Assembly (NCBI GenBank): GCA_034436375.1
Contig: DAOTVS010000318.1
Span: 1 to 7,266 of the forward strand
DNA from: DAOTVS01 sp034436375
GTDB taxonomy: Bacteria; Chloroflexota; Anaerolineae; SpSt-313
Direction: 5' to 3'
Length of the DNA stretch: 7,266 nt
Shown here: piece after piece, positions 5,809-7,266 of the stretch
Layout: every line of letters starts with the position of its first letter
Position numbering within the stretch: the first letter of the stretch is position 1
Translations under genes and position numbers: made by a program
The notes under the pieces: generated by a model
Told to the model about the DNA's origin: nothing
What the model saw: the letters and a program-made list of their open reading frames with translations, nothing else
Databases searched by the model: none

Positions 5809-7266
5809 TTACAGCCCCAGCCGCACAAACTGCTCAGGCGGGGCGTCGTTCTCCCGCATCAGCCGCACCAGGTGTGCGATCATGCGCTCCTCCACCGCCC
5901 GATCATGGATAGGGTGCTCCTGTTTGGGGTCGTTCTCCAGGTCAAAGAGCAGGGTCTGGAGGACATCTGCCATAGGCCAGGTGCGGCCCTCCACCTTTAT
6001 CGTACGGCAGCCCTTGGTGAAGGAGAAAGGTTGAGCCAGCTGGATATCCTGCAGCTCGCCCACGTCAAAGGTGTGTCGCATGTGGGTGGGCATGAGGGTG
6101 TATTCATAGAGGGGCTTGTTCTCCCGGTTGGCCGGGCCGCGCATGTAGACGTAGCGGCCGTCGGTCACGTTGACCTGGCCGCCAAAGAGGCCGAAGAGCG
6201 CTGCTTCGCGCACAGGAGCGTCGTTGGCGATGGTCTGGCGCAGGGGCACGCCCTGCATATCATGGGGCCGCTCGACGCCAAAGAACTCGAGCAGTGTGGC
6301 TGGCAGGTCAATGGTCTGCACCAGGGCCTGGCGGCGCACGCCGTGAGCGCCACAGCGCGGGTCCCAGATGAAGAGCGGGGCGTGGGCCACCTCGCCATAG
6401 AAGGGTTGGACGCACTTGGCCCACCAGTCATGCTCACCCAGCAAGAAGCCGTGATCGGTGTTGACGATCAGCATGGTGTCTTGCCAGAGGTCCAGCTCGT
6501 CCATCAGGTCGAGCACCTTGCCCAGGTAGTGATCGCACATACTGACCAGGGCGGCGTACTCGTAGCGGCAGTGTTGCACCTGTTCGGGCGTCTCAGTGAC
6601 ACGGTGATAGTTGGGCCAATCAAAATGCGGGCCCTGGTAGTCGTGGGGGTAGAGGTCCTTGTACTTTTGCTGGGTAAAGAAGGGCTCGTGAGGGTCAAAG
6701 GTCTCGATCTGCAGGAACCAGTTATCCTCACGGCAGTTGGTGCGGATGAACTCCATACCCAGGGCAAAGGTCTGCGGCTGAGGTTGGTCTTCCTCGCGCT
6801 TCATATAGCCGCGGTTGACCCAATCCTGGCGCCACATCCTGTCTTTGCGGCTGCCTACGCTGGGCGGAATGATGGGGTCCTTGACCTGGCCCTTCCAGGG
6901 CTCGCCCTCCTTGCCGCGAGTGATCTCCCAGGAGTCGTAGCGGGTGTGGTAGGTACAGCCGCCCTCTTCCCAGTAGTGGTAATGGTCGCTCACCAGGTGG
7001 GTATAGACACCGTTTCGCTTGAGGATCTCGGGCATCGAGTCATCAAAGGGCTCGAGGGGGCCCCAGGAGCGGTGTAAAAAGTTGTAGCGGCCGGTATGCA
7101 GCTCGCGGCGGGCGGGCATGCAAGGCATAGAGCCCACATAGTTGTTGTCAAAGGTCACGCTGCGGGCCGCCAGGCGGGCGAAATTGGGCGCAACGACCCA
7201 ATCGCAGCCGTAGGGCGGCAGCATGTGCCGGTTGAGCGAATCGAACATGACCATGATGGCTTTCAT
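5809..7266 (-). CDS. Type I (formylglycine-dependent) sulfatase, 485 aa
   Basis: This second sulfatase is clearly distinct from its neighbour. It opens with MKAIMVMFDSLNRHMLPPYG, where Asp9 is the expected metal ligand followed by Ser instead of a second acidic or amide residue. SMPCMPARRELHTGR has Cys49 in the Cys-X-Pro-X-Arg signature. LIVNTDHGFLLGEHDWWAK (266-284) contains the Asp271-His272 metal site and Lys284. LLFDLENDP (439-447) is the C-terminal sulfatase signature. The ATG falls exactly on the last base of the window, so its ribosome binding site and promoter are not visible; the start fits the family, but an upstream extension cannot be excluded. No signal peptide or membrane segment is seen, suggesting a cytoplasmic enzyme. 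It is transcribed towards the sulfatase at 4108-5661 across a 147-nt repeat-filled gap, probably as one operon. Two sulfatases of different sequence suggest sulfates at different positions on the glycan. Confidence 0.92.
   Translation of the reverse strand: MKAIMVMFDSLNRHMLPPYGCDWVVAPNFARLAARSVTFDNNYVGSMPCMPARRELHTGRYNFLHRSWGPLEPFDDSMPEILKRNGVYTHLVSDHYHYWEEGGCTYHTRYDSWEITRGKEGEPWKGQVKDPIIPPSVGSRKDRMWRQDWVNRGYMKREEDQPQPQTFALGMEFIRTNCREDNWFLQIETFDPHEPFFTQQKYKDLYPHDYQGPHFDWPNYHRVTETPEQVQHCRYEYAALVSMCDHYLGKVLDLMDELDLWQDTMLIVNTDHGFLLGEHDWWAKCVQPFYGEVAHAPLFIWDPRCGAHGVRRQALVQTIDLPATLLEFFGVERPHDMQGVPLRQTIANDAPVREAALFGLFGGQVNVTDGRYVYMRGPANRENKPLYEYTLMPTHMRHTFDVGELQDIQLAQPFSFTKGCRTIKVEGRTWPMADVLQTLLFDLENDPKQEHPIHDRAVEERMIAHLVRLMRENDAPPEQFVRLGL

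Noticed and set aside
5767..7077. 436-residue + strand frame opposite the second sulfatase
   Set aside because: It is rich in Val, Leu and His as expected from antisense of a GC-rich gene, and the - strand carries the sulfatase signatures.

Overview
The window is GC-rich (roughly 60-65% by eye). It holds three complete or near-complete genes that look like a small carbohydrate-catabolic locus for sulfated glycans. A 1111-residue protein on the + strand (475-3810) has the architecture of a six-hairpin, (alpha/alpha)6-barrel glycosidase. Two different type I sulfatases lie on the - strand (4108-5661 and 5809-7266), both with an intact Cys-X-Pro-X-Arg formylglycine motif. The sulfatases run in tandem towards the glycosidase, so the two transcription units are convergent. 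The organism cannot be named from this window. The GC content, consensus Shine-Dalgarno, sigma70-type promoter and sulfatase/glycosidase pairing would suit an environmental bacterium from a group such as Chloroflexota or Planctomycetota, but that is inference.

Layout. Positions 1-58 are a perfect, loopless 58-bp palindrome that runs into the window edge. Positions 59-474 hold no gene but contain the control region of the glycosidase: a near-consensus extended sigma70 promoter (209-237), a 16-bp inverted repeat just after the predicted transcription start (248-263), a leader of about 230 nt with modest hairpin potential, and a strong ribosome binding site. The glycosidase follows. The convergent intergenic region 3811-4107 contains two back-to-back long inverted repeats: 3822-4010, with 34-bp arms built on a doubled CGGATT-type unit, and 4015-4095, with perfect 20-bp arms. 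The 147-nt spacer between the sulfatases (5662-5808) is filled with many copies of a GAACT(C/G) word in both orientations, able to form several mutually exclusive hairpins.

How the genes may work together. The sulfatases would remove sulfate esters and the glycosidase would cleave the desulfated sugar chain. None of the three proteins shows an obvious signal peptide or membrane segment, which suggests that imported sulfated oligosaccharides are processed in the cytoplasm. No transporter, regulator or formylglycine-generating enzyme is in the window. The proteins belong to known superfamilies. The least explained material is the repeat content of all three intergenic regions and the unassigned family and substrate of the glycosidase. 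I see no convincing new defence or mobile system.
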